This document shows, piece after piece, positions 45,601 to 50,207 of a stretch of 64,000 nt of DNA. The translations under genes and the position numbers were made by a program. Each line of letters opens with the position of its first letter. Position 1 is the stretch's first letter. A model generated the notes under the pieces. It was given only the letters and a program-made list of their open reading frames with translations, was not told the origin of the DNA and searched no databases. Source of the stretch: Phoronis australis (Eukaryota; Phoronida; Phoronidae); assembly GCA_002633005.1 (NCBI GenBank), contig NMRA01000054.1, positions 539,794 through 603,793 of the forward strand. Direction: 5' to 3'.

Positions 45601-46649
45601 CCTATACACGAAAATTTGAAAAAATATTTCGGATGTTGGTGCATCGGCTTAAACATGCACATATTGCGTTATAACTAAAGTAATTTCAAAGTATTTACTT
45701 AGCTGTGAGTGTAGGTCAACTGTTGAGATGTGGCCCTGGGTTCCACAAATTAAAAGTATGCGAACGCCATTGACTCATATAATATAATTCAACTTCATAC
45801 CAACACTTATTTTCAACATCAAAGTTTTATGTGCACGGATACGTTCTTAACAAATATCCTCTGGAACTAAGGCTTGGTAGACCCCAACATGTTCTGGTTT
45901 CCTTTTCAACGAGTTCATTGGCTATTGGTATCTAATTTATCTGTTATTCAGTTATGAATAATTACATGACGTAATCGCATCACAAGATTAATGAATACAA
46001 ATCTAGTAAACCTAAGTCGATATTCAAATTGATACTTTTAAGTTATGATCTGTGCCTGTCTGATAAAAATTAACAAAACTGCCTTCTCACATCAAGCGGC
46101 TGTGCCCGGGCTTCTGGCACGTTCAGCACCTGCAACACAAGGTAATACAAGCATGTGCTGACCATGGGCCGCGCACCATAGGGGGCGGGGGGGGGTTATA
46201 CCCCGACTTTTTTCAGTGCTCCGTCGCCCCGTGCTGTAGACTACTGGACCTGTTTCACTAAGATGCCGTAACTTTACAACGTTTTTATGCAGTCTAAAGG
46301 AAAACTTACGCCAGAACTTGCCACTAATTGCACGTTTCCGGATGGGTATTCTAGAGATTGTAGATATACTTTTAACAACGATATAACTTTGACTCCCAAC
46401 TTAAACTTTGGAAGAAAGGTCCAGCTTCGACACTCTTTTGTTGAATCACATAACTTATAGCACTGTTATGGTGCAAAACTGTTTGATATCGGGGTATTCC
46501 CACATCGTCAGGGGTTAAAAATCATCAGCCATTACCCGGTCAGCAAAAGTTTTGCCGATTGTCACAACGTGAAACAATATCCGTAACTTACCCATGCATC
46601 CAATATACACAATGAAGAGACCGAAGATTGCATCGATTTCACGCAACAT
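432..46649 (-). CDS. NELL: NELL (NELL1/NELL2-type) secreted VWC/EGF glycoprotein, 17 exons, 3' end off-window
   Basis: Gene-level span; exons are listed separately. NELL proteins are secreted oligomeric glycoproteins used in cell signalling (vertebrate NELL1 in bone formation, NELL2 in axon guidance). Joined exons give 725 codons in one frame with every splice phase matching. Domain order: signal peptide 1-20, thrombospondin-N/LamG-like domain about 20-210, PTC-containing short coiled coil about 226-265, VWC about 266-328 and 330-393, EGF1-6 about 394-640 (EGF2, 3, 5 and 6 with D-I/F-N/D-E-C starts typical of calcium-binding EGFs), VWC3 about 641-690 ending CCPEC, then the first half of VWC4. 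This is the vertebrate NELL order, including the non-calcium EGF4. Vertebrate NELLs are about 810-816 residues, so roughly 100 residues lie beyond position 1. One ancestral-type gene cannot be assigned to NELL1 or NELL2. Confidence 0.95.
1069..1113. repeat. Short hairpin
   Basis: GAGGGTGGCCTCTT and AAGAGGGCCCTC form an imperfect stem of about 13 bp around a 20-base loop inside intron 16. No associated gene. Confidence 0.4.
1485..1962. mobile_element. Fold-back element with about 210-bp inverted arms
   Basis: Arms roughly 1485-1690 and 1725-1926 are reverse complements at about 85-90 percent by eye; matching landmarks are GTACACCATCCCATACG, CCAATTGGTGGCG and GGAATTAAAACTTAC. The same 14-mer, ACTACTTTAGTTAG, stands at 1471-1484 and 1963-1976 and may be a target-site duplication. 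No coding capacity. Sits in NELL intron 16. Confidence 0.75.
2060..2104 (-). pseudogene. Decayed partial copy of NELL exon 17 (relic 1)
   Basis: Minus strand, after CTGTAG: the exon 17 frame reads [13 protein letters not shown] against [13 protein letters not shown] of the live exon, with about 30 nearly matching bases around GTACAAAAGTCACAT. Similarity stops before the CCPEC region. It lies about 60 bp from relic 2. Confidence 0.65.
2165..2235 (-). pseudogene. Decayed copy of NELL exon 17 (relic 2)
   Basis: On the minus strand an acceptor-like ATTGCAG is followed by a stretch that in the exon 17 frame reads SHA[17 protein letters not shown]. This parallels [17 protein letters not shown] of the live exon over about 25 codons, with one stop and Cys replaced by Tyr. 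Not usable as an exon; read as an old tandem exon duplicate inside intron 16. Confidence 0.65.
2305..2823. mobile_element. hAT-like MITE (GGATCTAGG/CCTAAATCC termini)
   Basis: Begins CAGTGGCAGATCTAGGAT with a following G-run and ends with a C-run then CTAAATCCGC, an imperfect TIR pair rich in G/C tracts. Related copies lie at 8936-9093, 42799-43079 and 59721-59874. It contains the nested TA-target MITE 2545-2703. Its right end is repeated after the N at 3080 because of the duplication there. Superfamily assignment is inferred from the CAGTGGC terminus. Confidence 0.6.
2545..2703. mobile_element. 159-bp MITE, TTAACCGCCC family, nested
   Basis: Near-palindromic: left CCGTAATCGTTCGGGTTAACG and right its exact reverse complement, flanked by TA on both sides (2543-2544 and 2704-2705). 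The interior carries repeated TTAACCGCCC-type 10-mers. Same termini as 18524-21189 and 63563-64000. Confidence 0.85.
2967..3049 (-). CDS. NELL: NELL exon 16: first half of VWC3
   Basis: Acceptor TTTTTAG|AC, donor TGCCAG|GTATTTT. Codes for (N)[14 protein letters not shown] then PCLLCHCQ, the CxxCxC start of a VWC. 83 bp, phase 1 in and 0 out. An identical copy follows at 3264-3346 across a single N. Confidence 0.93.
3080..3080. other. Single-N scaffold join
   Basis: One N between two nearly identical 297-bp segments. See the duplicate exon 16 entry. Confidence 0.95.
3264..3346 (-). other. Second identical copy of NELL exon 16, probably an assembly artefact
   Basis: Segments 2783-3079 and 3081-3376 are the same sequence except for one C in a C-run, and they are separated by a single N at 3080. 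The exon copy cannot be spliced in tandem with 2967-3049: 83 bp is not a multiple of three, and phase 0 out does not meet phase 1 in. Two contig ends overlapping at a scaffold join is the simplest explanation. A real recent tandem duplication is the alternative. Confidence 0.85.
3565..3675 (-). CDS. NELL: NELL exon 15: EGF6 (calcium-binding type, truncated C-loop)
   Basis: Acceptor GTTGCAG|AT, donor [43 protein letters not shown], then DQACS. The short last loop matches the (P)SC ending of EGF6 in NELL. Phase 1-1. Confidence 0.96.
4640..5325 (+). mobile_element. LTR-like insertion with promoter and polyadenylation signal
   Basis: In order: a pair of about 60-bp direct repeats (each with TGATGATGTAATTTGTTTACT and CTTTCTAGAA), more TTCnnGAA units, TATAAATA at 4930-4937, a purine-rich leader, and AATAAA at 5270-5275, ending near CTGTAACA at about 5325. 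This is the U3-R-U5 order of an LTR. No internal retroviral-type ORFs and no second LTR are present, so a solo LTR is the likeliest reading. A captured heat-shock-type promoter is an alternative. Exact ends and target duplication were not found. Confidence 0.5.
4718..4937 (+). promoter_or_regulatory. Heat-shock-element cluster and TATA box
   Basis: TTCTAGAA at 4718-4725 and 4785-4792, TTCTAGAG at 4830-4837, TTCCAGAAAGTTCTGG at 4870-4885 (a full TTCnnGAAnnTTC triple), GTTCTAGAAC at 4908-4917, then TATAAATA at 4930-4937. The nTTCnnGAAn unit is the known HSF binding consensus. Spacing to the TATA box resembles hsp70-type promoters. Function is inferred. Confidence 0.55.
6640..6780 (-). CDS. NELL: NELL exon 14: EGF5 (calcium-binding type)
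   Basis: Acceptor GTCCTCAG|AC, donor [20 protein letters not shown] start, [28 protein letters not shown]. Phase 1-1. The exon ends 57 bases right of the right terminus of the DNA transposon at 4325-6580. Confidence 0.96.
7346..7441 (-). CDS. NELL: NELL exon 13: EGF4 (non-calcium, EGF/laminin-like short)
   Basis: Acceptor ATTTTCAG|CT, donor ACTAG|GTATTTA. Reads [27 protein letters not shown]. The short compact EGF with the GGxC motif sits at the same place in vertebrate NELLs. Phase 1-1. Confidence 0.95.
   Translation of the reverse strand, partial: LNVRTVASMVVCVQSLIFASVFMDLWANHVN
7924..8058 (-). CDS. NELL: NELL exon 12: EGF3 (calcium-binding type)
   Basis: Acceptor GTATTTCAG|AT, donor [20 protein letters not shown] start, [23 protein letters not shown]. 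Six cysteines in EGF spacing. Phase 1-1. Confidence 0.96.
8745..8882 (-). CDS. NELL: NELL exon 11: EGF2 (calcium-binding type)
   Basis: Acceptor ATTTTCAG|AC, donor CCTTG|GTAAGTA. DINEC start, then [18 protein letters not shown]: the Cx(N)xxxxYxCxC pattern is the beta-hydroxylation consensus of calcium-binding EGFs. Phase 1-1. Confidence 0.96.
8936..9093. mobile_element. hAT-like MITE copy
   Basis: CTGGCGGATCTAGGTTG start, G-rich interior and a CACCCCAAATCC end, the degenerate TIR pair of the family at 2305-2823. Inserted about 50 bp upstream of exon 11 on the transcript. Confidence 0.5.
9600..10232. repeat. Old interspersed repeat, family R
   Basis: Parts recur at 37979-38115 (inverted; TTGCCAC-GTCAAACTGATAA and GGCTGATCAGTCAG) and at 55295-55450 (direct; GGTGCAGTTGTATTC and the end CACATCATGCAGTG). 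The repeat is interrupted at the TA at 10231-10232 by the CGGTAAAGTCG element. No coding capacity recognised. Confidence 0.6.
10233..10850. mobile_element. Left part of CGGTAAAGTCG-terminal element with internal degenerate repeats
   Basis: Starts CGGTAAAGTCGCACGATTTTC right after a TA. The interior contains several diverged copies of a unit around TTGYRYTRTCGACGCACAAAG and TTCCCGACAAG. The matching right terminus (reverse complement CGGTAAAGTCGCGCGATTTTC) is found at 18369-18393. The right boundary here is not clear. Confidence 0.45.
11372..11745 (-). pseudogene. Relic of a transposon-associated Cys-rich protein
   Basis: Two minus-strand frames together resemble the C-terminus of a widespread uncharacterised, transposon-associated metazoan protein family. 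Upstream frame (about 11744-11600): [20 protein letters not shown] and [10 protein letters not shown]. Downstream frame (about 11640-11372): LPLAPENV followed by [20 protein letters not shown], then an Asp-rich tail and stop. The family pattern is LPP...H..RA...W, GW, PAPE, then a CxC/Cys-rich block. A frameshift near 11600-11620 breaks it. I know the pattern only as an unnamed family; no function is assigned. Confidence 0.5.
12955..13205. mobile_element. Short TIR element with G/C-tract termini
   Basis: GCGCACACCAAGCCTAAAAA with a G-run at the left and a C-run with CACCCCTAGGTGCGCGC at the right are imperfect inverted repeats. Interior has no supported gene. Confidence 0.4.
16261..17609. mobile_element. 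1.35-kb TIR element with TCGAGTA subterminal repeats
   Basis: Left GGCCCGGTCTCCAATCTCCG and right the exact inverse, flanked by CAG at 16258-16260 and 17610-17612 (3-bp target duplication). About 150-280 bp at each end is packed with ACTCGA/TCGAGT motifs in varied spacing. No transposase ORF. Confidence 0.85.
18165..18393. mobile_element. Right part of CGGTAAAGTCG-terminal element
   Basis: Ends GAAAATCGCGCGACTTTACCG immediately before a TA at 18394-18395; several internal TCCGAAA-type motifs. Same terminus, inverted, as 10233. The uninterrupted target is seen at 55441-55465. Confidence 0.5.
18524..21189. mobile_element. 2.67-kb TIR element, TTAACCGCCC family, with internal gap
   Basis: Left terminus TCGTAATCGTTCGGGTTAACG and right terminus CGTTAACCCGAACGATTATCG are inverted, flanked by TA at 18522-18523 and 21190-21191. 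Both ends carry several TTAACCGCCC/GGGCGGTTAA motifs spaced 15-40 bp. The interior includes a 403-base gap. The right 450 bp is the inverse of 63563-64000. Flanks join up in a paralogous empty site near 55540-55640. No transposase recognised. Confidence 0.8.
19417..19819. other. Assembly gap (403 N)
   Basis: Run of N inside the 18524-21189 element; ORFs crossing it are meaningless. Confidence 0.99.
21668..21787 (-). CDS. NELL: NELL exon 10: EGF1
   Basis: Acceptor TTTATAG|GA, donor GTGAAG|GTATGTT. Reads [31 protein letters not shown]: six cysteines in EGF spacing, matching the (H)NFCAEG...C first EGF of NELL. Lies alone between introns of 8.1 and 12.8 kb. Phase 1-1. Confidence 0.95.
23248..24687. 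mobile_element. 1.44-kb TIR element with GTCAAACGTGTAAA subterminal repeats
   Basis: Ends are GGTGAGAATTTTACATGTTTG and the inverse of GGTGAGAATTTACACGTTTG. About 220 bp at the left and 200 bp at the right are arrays of TTTGACACGCT/GTCAAACGTGTAAA. No convincing target duplication. Internally, a splice-acceptor-like TTTGCTTTCAG at about 24350-24360 precedes an open stretch to 24516. Confidence 0.75.
24717..26151. mobile_element. 1.43-kb TIR element with about 185-bp inverted termini
   Basis: Left 24717-24900 and right 25975-26151 are inverted copies of a sequence starting GGTGAGAAACAACATGACC and made of short GGACTGACGCACC / CAGGACCGCCG modules. Lies only 29 bp from the previous element. Interior 25780-25935 resembles 32370-32500. 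Confidence 0.75.
26226..27060 (-). mobile_element. Penelope-like element fragment (inverted copy)
   Basis: Minus-strand frames read [20 protein letters not shown] and [18 protein letters not shown], the linker after the reverse transcriptase in Penelope-like elements, followed by the degenerate GIY-YIG region and the 3' terminus with CTGATGA (26293-26287) and GAAAC (26264-26260). Broken by frameshifts. It is the inverse of 28080-28690. Confidence 0.75.
27125..27640. repeat. CAGTGAGAATT-rich repeat
   Basis: More than a dozen direct and inverted copies of (C)AGTGAGAATTT, in two clusters (27125-27360 and 27525-27635), separated by unrelated sequence. Layout resembles subterminal repeats of a DNA element whose ends I cannot fix. 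Confidence 0.55.
28010..28745 (+). mobile_element. Penelope-like element 3' fragment, copy 2
   Basis: Plus-strand reading: [35 protein letters not shown], then after a frameshift VYKFICGS, the entry to a GIY-YIG endonuclease domain, and [17 protein letters not shown]. Terminal CTGATGA at 28611-28617 and GAAAC at 28640-28644. Broken by a stop after GLRSRG. Parallel to the copy at 29070. Confidence 0.8.
28907..28907. other. Single-N scaffold join
   Basis: One N between Penelope-like copy 2 and a 158-bp repeat that recurs at 33018-33176. Confidence 0.95.
28908..29066. repeat. 158-bp repeat, copy 1
   Basis: AGCAGCTTGGCGGCATCCC through ATGTTCATAGCATG; the same sequence with few changes lies at 33018-33176. 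Starts exactly at the N. Confidence 0.8.
29070..29815 (+). mobile_element. Penelope-like element 3' fragment, copy 3
   Basis: Open from 29280 to 29582: [20 protein letters not shown], then [18 protein letters not shown] and [20 protein letters not shown]. The YxFxC..YIG start, His/Cys spacing and the EALxIxxxKPxL end match the GIY-YIG endonuclease of Penelope-like retroelements, here shortened and without upstream reverse transcriptase. Terminal CTGATGA 29677-29683, GAAAC 29706-29710. About 95 percent like copy 2 by eye. Confidence 0.82.
29903..30097 (-). CDS. NELL: NELL exon 9: VWC2
   Basis: Acceptor CATTTCAG|GA, donor TCGTG|GTAGGTA. Single-exon [25 protein letters not shown], then CPKLDC and ECCPIC. 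A second GT four codon bases downstream (GTAATT) would break phase with exon 10, so the first donor is preferred. Phase 1 in, phase 1 out. Flanked on the left by Penelope-like debris. Confidence 0.95.
31418..31463. repeat. Perfect-type hairpin
   Basis: CTAGTCTTCTAATTTTCC and GGAAATTAGAAAGACTAG form an 18-bp stem with one mismatch around a 10-base loop. Too short for a typical miRNA precursor. Confidence 0.5.
31590..31977. mobile_element. Partial copy of the 4325-6580 element
   Basis: Matches about 6030-6460 in the same orientation (ACAACAACATGTGTGTT, TTTTCTCGTGTTG, AGATTTGGACTTAA, GATAGCAATGCACCACA). Truncated by the gap at 31978. Confidence 0.75.
31978..32348. other. Assembly gap (371 N)
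   Basis: Run of N inside a transposon-rich intron. Confidence 0.99.
32370..32510. repeat. Repeat shared with 25780-25935
   Basis: CCCGGGCTGTGTGAAATTTC and CTAACGGAG...ACGCAGTGG match the interior of the 24717-26151 element. Probably another fragment of that family. Confidence 0.55.
33018..33176. repeat. 158-bp repeat, copy 2
   Basis: Near-identical to 28908-29066. Ends at ATAGCATG, about 45 bp before the donor of NELL exon 8. Confidence 0.8.
33222..33315 (-). CDS. NELL: NELL exon 8: second half of VWC1
   Basis: Acceptor ATTTGCAG|CAT, donor CAAAA|GTGAGTT. Reads [12 protein letters not shown]...PGECCPVCK, the canonical VWC end with CCPVC. Phase 0 in, phase 1 out. Confidence 0.95.
33316..34440. 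other. NELL intron 7, nothing seen
   Basis: AT-rich intronic DNA without exon-like or repeat structure that I can support. The same holds for 34573-34970 and 35054-35919. Confidence 0.6.
34441..34572 (-). CDS. NELL: NELL exon 7: end of coiled coil and first half of VWC1
   Basis: Encodes [16 protein letters not shown] then a VWC start ending PCTYCQCW. Two AG acceptors compete. The downstream AG at 34565-34566 would give the wrong phase, whereas CTTTAAG|TTA at 34573-34574 keeps frame with exon 6 and continues the heptad pattern, so that start is used here. Donor GCTGG|GTATGTT. Phase 0 to 0. Confidence 0.9.
34971..35053 (-). CDS. NELL: NELL exon 6: coiled-coil segment
   Basis: Acceptor TATTCTAG|GA, donor AACCAA|GTAAGTT. 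Begins with the conserved CPTC and continues as a Leu/Val heptad region ([18 protein letters not shown]) that in NELL mediates oligomerisation. Phase 1 in, phase 0 out. Confidence 0.94.
35920..35989 (-). CDS. NELL: NELL exon 5: end of LamG-like domain
   Basis: Acceptor ATTTTCAG|GGG, donor CAAAA|GTAGGTG. Residues 203-226 read [20 protein letters not shown], matching the GSLQDVK...GYIAQCP stretch of NELL. Phase 0 in, phase 1 out. Confidence 0.94.
36400..36640. repeat. 34-bp minisatellite, 7 units
   Basis: The motif GCTCACATACTGTTACTTAG starts at 36413, 36447, 36481, 36515, 36549, 36583 and 36617, an exact 34-base period. Units differ by one to three bases. In NELL intron 4. Confidence 0.95.
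36832..36832. other. Single N
   Basis: Ambiguous base or join in intron 4, 87 bases from the donor of exon 4. Confidence 0.95.
36919..37183 (-). CDS. NELL: NELL exon 4: core of TSPN/LamG-like domain
   Basis: Acceptor CTTACAG|T, donor TTTAAG|GTAAGTG. Residues 114-202 contain the family signature strings [27 protein letters not shown] and LWLGQR. This is the best conserved part of the N-terminal domain and ties the gene to NELL rather than to thrombospondins or collagens. Phase 2 in, phase 0 out. Confidence 0.96.
37184..38446. other. NELL intron 3
   Basis: Contains a copy of repeat family R at 37979-38115; otherwise AT-rich with no gene seen. The following intron 38598-39400 shows nothing. 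Confidence 0.6.
37979..38115. repeat. Repeat family R fragment (inverted)
   Basis: Reverse complement of about 9725-9885: AGAGCTGGACT, GTAAACATTGGTTTGCCAC, GTCAAACTGATAA, GGCTGATCAGTCAG, GATACTCATTCCA. Confidence 0.7.
38447..38597 (-). CDS. NELL: NELL exon 3: TSPN/LamG-like domain
   Basis: Acceptor TTTTCCAG|AT, donor GAAAG|GTGAGC. Residues 64-114 include [20 protein letters not shown], the beta-sandwich strands that correspond to the FTILATV(Q)QK segment of vertebrate NELL. Phase 1 in, phase 2 out. Confidence 0.92.
39401..39532 (-). CDS. NELL: NELL exon 2: start of TSPN/LamG-like domain
   Basis: Acceptor TTTTTCAG|TT and donor GAGA|GTAAGTATG. Residues 20-64 begin [14 protein letters not shown] and read on to SVTFVFE. 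Enters in phase 1 and leaves in phase 1. Similarity to vertebrate NELL is weak here, as usual at this end, but the position and phases fit. Confidence 0.82.
41053..41128 (-). repeat. tRNA-derived SINE head
   Basis: On the minus strand TTTAGCTCCGCCAGTAGAGTG fits the A box and GGTTCAATTCCCC the B box of a tRNA-type RNA polymerase III promoter, about 25 bases apart. No CCA-compatible acceptor stem, so a SINE head or tRNA pseudogene rather than a live tRNA. Confidence 0.6.
42217..43170. mobile_element. 954-bp TIR element at a TTAA target
   Basis: Left TAGAGAGCTTTCGCAAAGCG and right the inverse of TAGAGAGGTTTCGCAAAGCG; TIRs run at least 43 bp (to AATTATCACG). TTAA flanks both sides (42213-42216, 43171-43174), the target used by piggyBac and Kolobok-type transposases. 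Internal TTCACGT motifs repeat near both ends. Carries a nested hAT-like MITE at 42799-43079. No transposase ORF. In NELL intron 1. Confidence 0.85.
42799..43079. mobile_element. hAT-like MITE nested in the TTAA element
   Basis: AGGCGGATCCAGGATTTTG with a G-run at the left; C-runs and CTTAAATCCGG at the right. Same family as 2305-2823. Confidence 0.6.
46592..46649 (-). CDS. NELL: NELL exon 1: start codon and signal peptide
   Basis: ATG at 46649 opens [19 protein letters not shown], a short N-region followed by a hydrophobic core, then G|GTAAGTT. It ends after one base of codon 20, exactly the phase that exon 2 needs (G+TT gives Val). An in-frame TGA lies three codons upstream of the ATG, so the start is fixed for this exon. 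The intron to exon 2 is 7 kb. The assignment is by inference from phase, donor quality and signal-peptide character; no homology can be seen in so short a peptide. Confidence 0.75.
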
Positions 46650-46756
46650 TATCCCACATCATTTTGCTGTCTTTTATTCCATCTTTGAGTTAAACTTTTG
46701 AGACTTCAACCATGTGGTGCTAAAACGTCCGTCATTCTCAGGGATTCCTTCTCAAA

Positions 46757-46764
46757 TGACGTCA
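46757..46764. promoter_or_regulatory. CRE-like palindrome upstream of NELL start
   Basis: TGACGTCA, 108 bases upstream of the NELL ATG, is the full CREB/ATF consensus. The transcription start is not known, and the same 8-mer occurs elsewhere in the window, so this is only a candidate. Confidence 0.3.
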
Positions 46765-48278
46765 TCATACTTCGAGCAGACGACTAGTCTTGACAAGGAA
46801 CATTTTTCATCCATCGTCTTTTGCGGACACTTGGTCTCTTGTTGAAAGCTGGGCTTGCGTTGGGACCTACGTGACTAATGGGTTAGCCGAGTTCAGTTGT
46901 GGCCAGGTGGCTGAGCAACCAAGACAGTCCAGAGCCGGGATTGGGTCATTAACCTACTTTGATTCTGGGAGCTTCTTCAGCGGTAATAATCTTCTTCGTC
47001 AAATTCGGCACCCCGTTGTCACCACTTTTTACGGTCTCAGTCATACTCTCTCATCGGCCTCTACTTTCAAATTATTGCAAAAGTTCATCGACATAGCCCC
47101 CGCTTCCTGCAGACATCCGACTCCCGATAGTAGACGTGGGGTCGTAGGCCCGCTGCTGAAGCGGAATAAATGACTTCGAATGAAAAAAACTCAGCGCGCT
47201 TTCATCAAAAATGCTATCGCGTTTCCCTACGCCGGAAGCTTCATTTTCTCAAGACCGGGGATCATTAGAGATAACCCAGCATGGACCAAAATTAAAATAT
47301 AAAAAGTATATGAAAAAGTTATGACAACTGGTACATTAAATGAATAGTCAAAGACTGAGTGAGATTAAGTCGACTACCCTCCCGTGGTTCGGAGAACCGC
47401 CATTTCTGAGATGTACTCAGTTCTTTGGCAACCGTATTTTTTGGTATCGTTAAGGATCCAATATGTCATTTTGGTTCCTAAGTAACTGAGTTACTGTGAA
47501 AGTGTGCCGATGCACTCACTGACTGTCTACGTGAGCTCTGCGATGGGTCAAGCCTGTTGACGTCAACATTGCGTGGTGTGTGCGTACTTACGTCGCCTTC
47601 GTTGGAAAGTGCTGTTAAAAATTAAACTTTTGCCACGGTTGCATTACGTGAATTACAATGAATTACAACGATTCATTTACTTTGTATGTTTAGTACAGCA
47701 ACACCCCTTATATAACGGTGCATTTGCGAGTCTCAACTTGTGAAGCACCCGTTGCTTACTGCACAAATCAAAAATTGAACCGCGAAATCCCAATGCTTTC
47801 CTTAGTTTAGACATAGTAGACCCAGTACTAGTGCCATTATATTGTTTTATCAGGAAACTATTTTCACCAAGCAATATTTTCAACCTTTGTGGAAGCATTT
47901 AAATATTATCAAACTTAGAGCGGTGCGTAGGCCTTCTCAGTTAACAGGTCCCAAAACTTTTCAAACCACGGATCCATTTTCACCATTGAGGAGATAACGC
48001 CAAATATTATAAGGAAGTATAGTTTTTCTTTTTCCTTCGTGAGACTCACAAGCCAATTGCCCCATTAAATGGTGTGATTAGAGTCATACAGTTTCCCACA
48101 CGATTGGATAATAATCCATCTGCTGGAACAACAAGGCCCCTGGAGTTACTGGTAGAAAAATAAGTTAGCAAGCAGGTTAGCTTCATGAAGTTGACATCAC
48201 CTTCATATTTATTTGCACGAGCCCAACAAAATCAAAGTAAACGGAGCGATTTTCCACTATCAGTTTAGTTACGAATTA

Positions 48279-48303
48279 GGGTACCTTTTCAAAAAAGGTA
48301 CCC
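48279..48303. repeat. 11-bp perfect hairpin
   Basis: GGGTACCTTTT, loop CAA, AAAAGGTACCC. Isolated in the intergenic region. Confidence 0.6.
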
Positions 48304-49795
48304 TCATTTTTGACAATATGGCATCTCTTCTACTGTTCACTAATTAGGTTAAAAATGAAGTACCTTGTTTCTGGAGCAAGACCCTACTAAAGGGTTATTT
48401 TTTCATGAAAGCTCTTTTTGTTCTAAATAGGTGGGCATCGCAACTTTCTATTTGCAGCCCCGTCAAAAATATATAATCGATTACCCACCAAAGTGCACTC
48501 TCATAAAAAGTCCAACGATGACGAACTATTCTTTTCAGTCGTGGTAAAGAGTAATATCAATACTGGTTTCACAATATTATGACCGATTTTGAAGAGAAAG
48601 TTTTGGCAAAATATTTGAACTTCAGTTTTTAATTCAATGTGCTTTCAACAACTAACTCCTGTTTGAATATGCCCCTGTATGAATATGTATGTGATAGACG
48701 TGCGGTCTCAGGTCCCCACTAAAATTATGTAAGCATGCTGCCAAGTTCATTGACACCACCAGACAGAATCGCCAATGTCATCGCTGCTGGACATCGCGAC
48801 AATTGTCTGTGACAACACGTGATTTCAATCTCAATGAAACGAAGATGAACATTCCCACGAAAGTGGGTGTGGATTTCATTTCACATCATTTTACGTCGAT
48901 ATTATACGACTCGTACGACCTTTTTGAACGCATACCGCTTGGAGAGAGCAGGTCCGCACCCATATCGAAATTTCGTTCAGTTAACTAATTTAAGCAATTC
49001 ATTTTATTTATTAATTTATCTCTCTTTTCTTTAATAATTTCTCTTCTACCTGTATACATTTTTCGATATTTTCCCTTGTATTTTATTTGTTTTGAGTCAG
49101 TATTCACGTCGTTTTATGCTATACGATCTCTGTAGGGGATCACCTCAGAAATGAATGTCTCACTCTCTCGTGCTATCGCGGTTACGCTCATTTAATATTT
49201 TTTCAAGTATTGCCGTTGTATTTTGTTTTTATTTTTTGTTTTCTAATTTTATGTTTAATTATAATCATTTATATGATTTTATGCACAGAATAGCAATCAG
49301 TTAATGCCAGCTGAAACATTTATTCATTGGCTTTTTAGCCTGGAAAATAATCGTGTTTTGATTTTCAGTTGACTGTAAGACAGGGCGATTCCATCGAACG
49401 GTACCCCTATTTAGCGGCCTAAACCCAATGGATAGGAAAAGACGTACCTGTAATTTCTTTTTGAAAAATATCAGATCTCCAGAAAATCACACTTTGCTTA
49501 GTCAATCCAGTGGTAAAAGCTGTCAAAACAGTTATATTTAATGAATTACAAATGTGACATTGAGCAGAGAGATCATATTCTTTCGATGCAGAAACACCTT
49601 TGTTCAACGACTATTCTATGGTTACATTTTTTCAAGGTATGAACACGTTATCTACATCATCCTCGCAGTTTGTAGCAAGTTTAGTGATACAGTTTCGCAT
49701 TTGGGGAAATGATTGCCAACTTATTTATCTCGTAACATGTTCGAAATAGCCACCAAATCAGGACAAGATTTTCTACCTCAAACAATTTGGTTTTG

Positions 49796-49939
49796 CCTAA
49801 ACACAGAACTTCGTTTTATTCTAAGTCCTTCTTTATTCAGGCCATTCAACAGTGGAACAACTTGCCAAATAGTCTAAAAGAGGCTGACCGTTATGATGAT
49901 TACAGACACCAACTCGTTAGTTACCTGTGGTCGTCATAG
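49796..49939 (+). pseudogene. C-terminal tail of a non-LTR retrotransposon ORF
   Basis: Open frame PKHRTSFYSKSFFIQAIQQW then NNLPNSLKEADRYDDYRHQL and stop. The F..aI..WN.LP....  tail is typical of Jockey/CR1-like LINE reverse transcriptase proteins. Only the last 48 codons remain; an AT-rich tail with (ATT)n at about 50178-50206 follows. Confidence 0.6.
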
Positions 49940-50174
49940 CAGTCCCTCTTTTTTGTCGCTCCAATGTATATACCATATAAAAGCTTTTATTTATTTATTT
50001 TTAATTCAGTCTTTAAAAACCAATTTATAAATACTGTTTAATTTAATGTAACTTAATTTATTTATCTATCTTAATTTATTTAATTTAATTTTTGCTACAG
50101 AGGACCATGCTGTATATTAGCCTTTGGTTATAGCACGTTTTATATCTATAGTATTTTATCCTCTATAAATGAAG

Positions 50175-50207
50175 TTTATTATTATTATTATTATTATTAT
50201 TATTTAG
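50175..50207. repeat. (ATT)n microsatellite
   Basis: About ten TTA units following the LINE tail. Confidence 0.9.

Larger units (their letters stand above)
39533..46591. other. NELL intron 1 (7 kb)
   Basis: Apart from the SINE head and the TTAA element no gene or clear repeat is seen. First introns often hold enhancers; perfect CRE-type TGACGTCA occurs at 43946-43953 but a single 8-mer is weak evidence. Confidence 0.6.

Noticed and set aside
46790-47173. 127-codon plus-strand ORF near the NELL 5' end
   Set aside because: No recognisable motif, no neighbours supporting it, and opposite to the NELL promoter region; likely chance.
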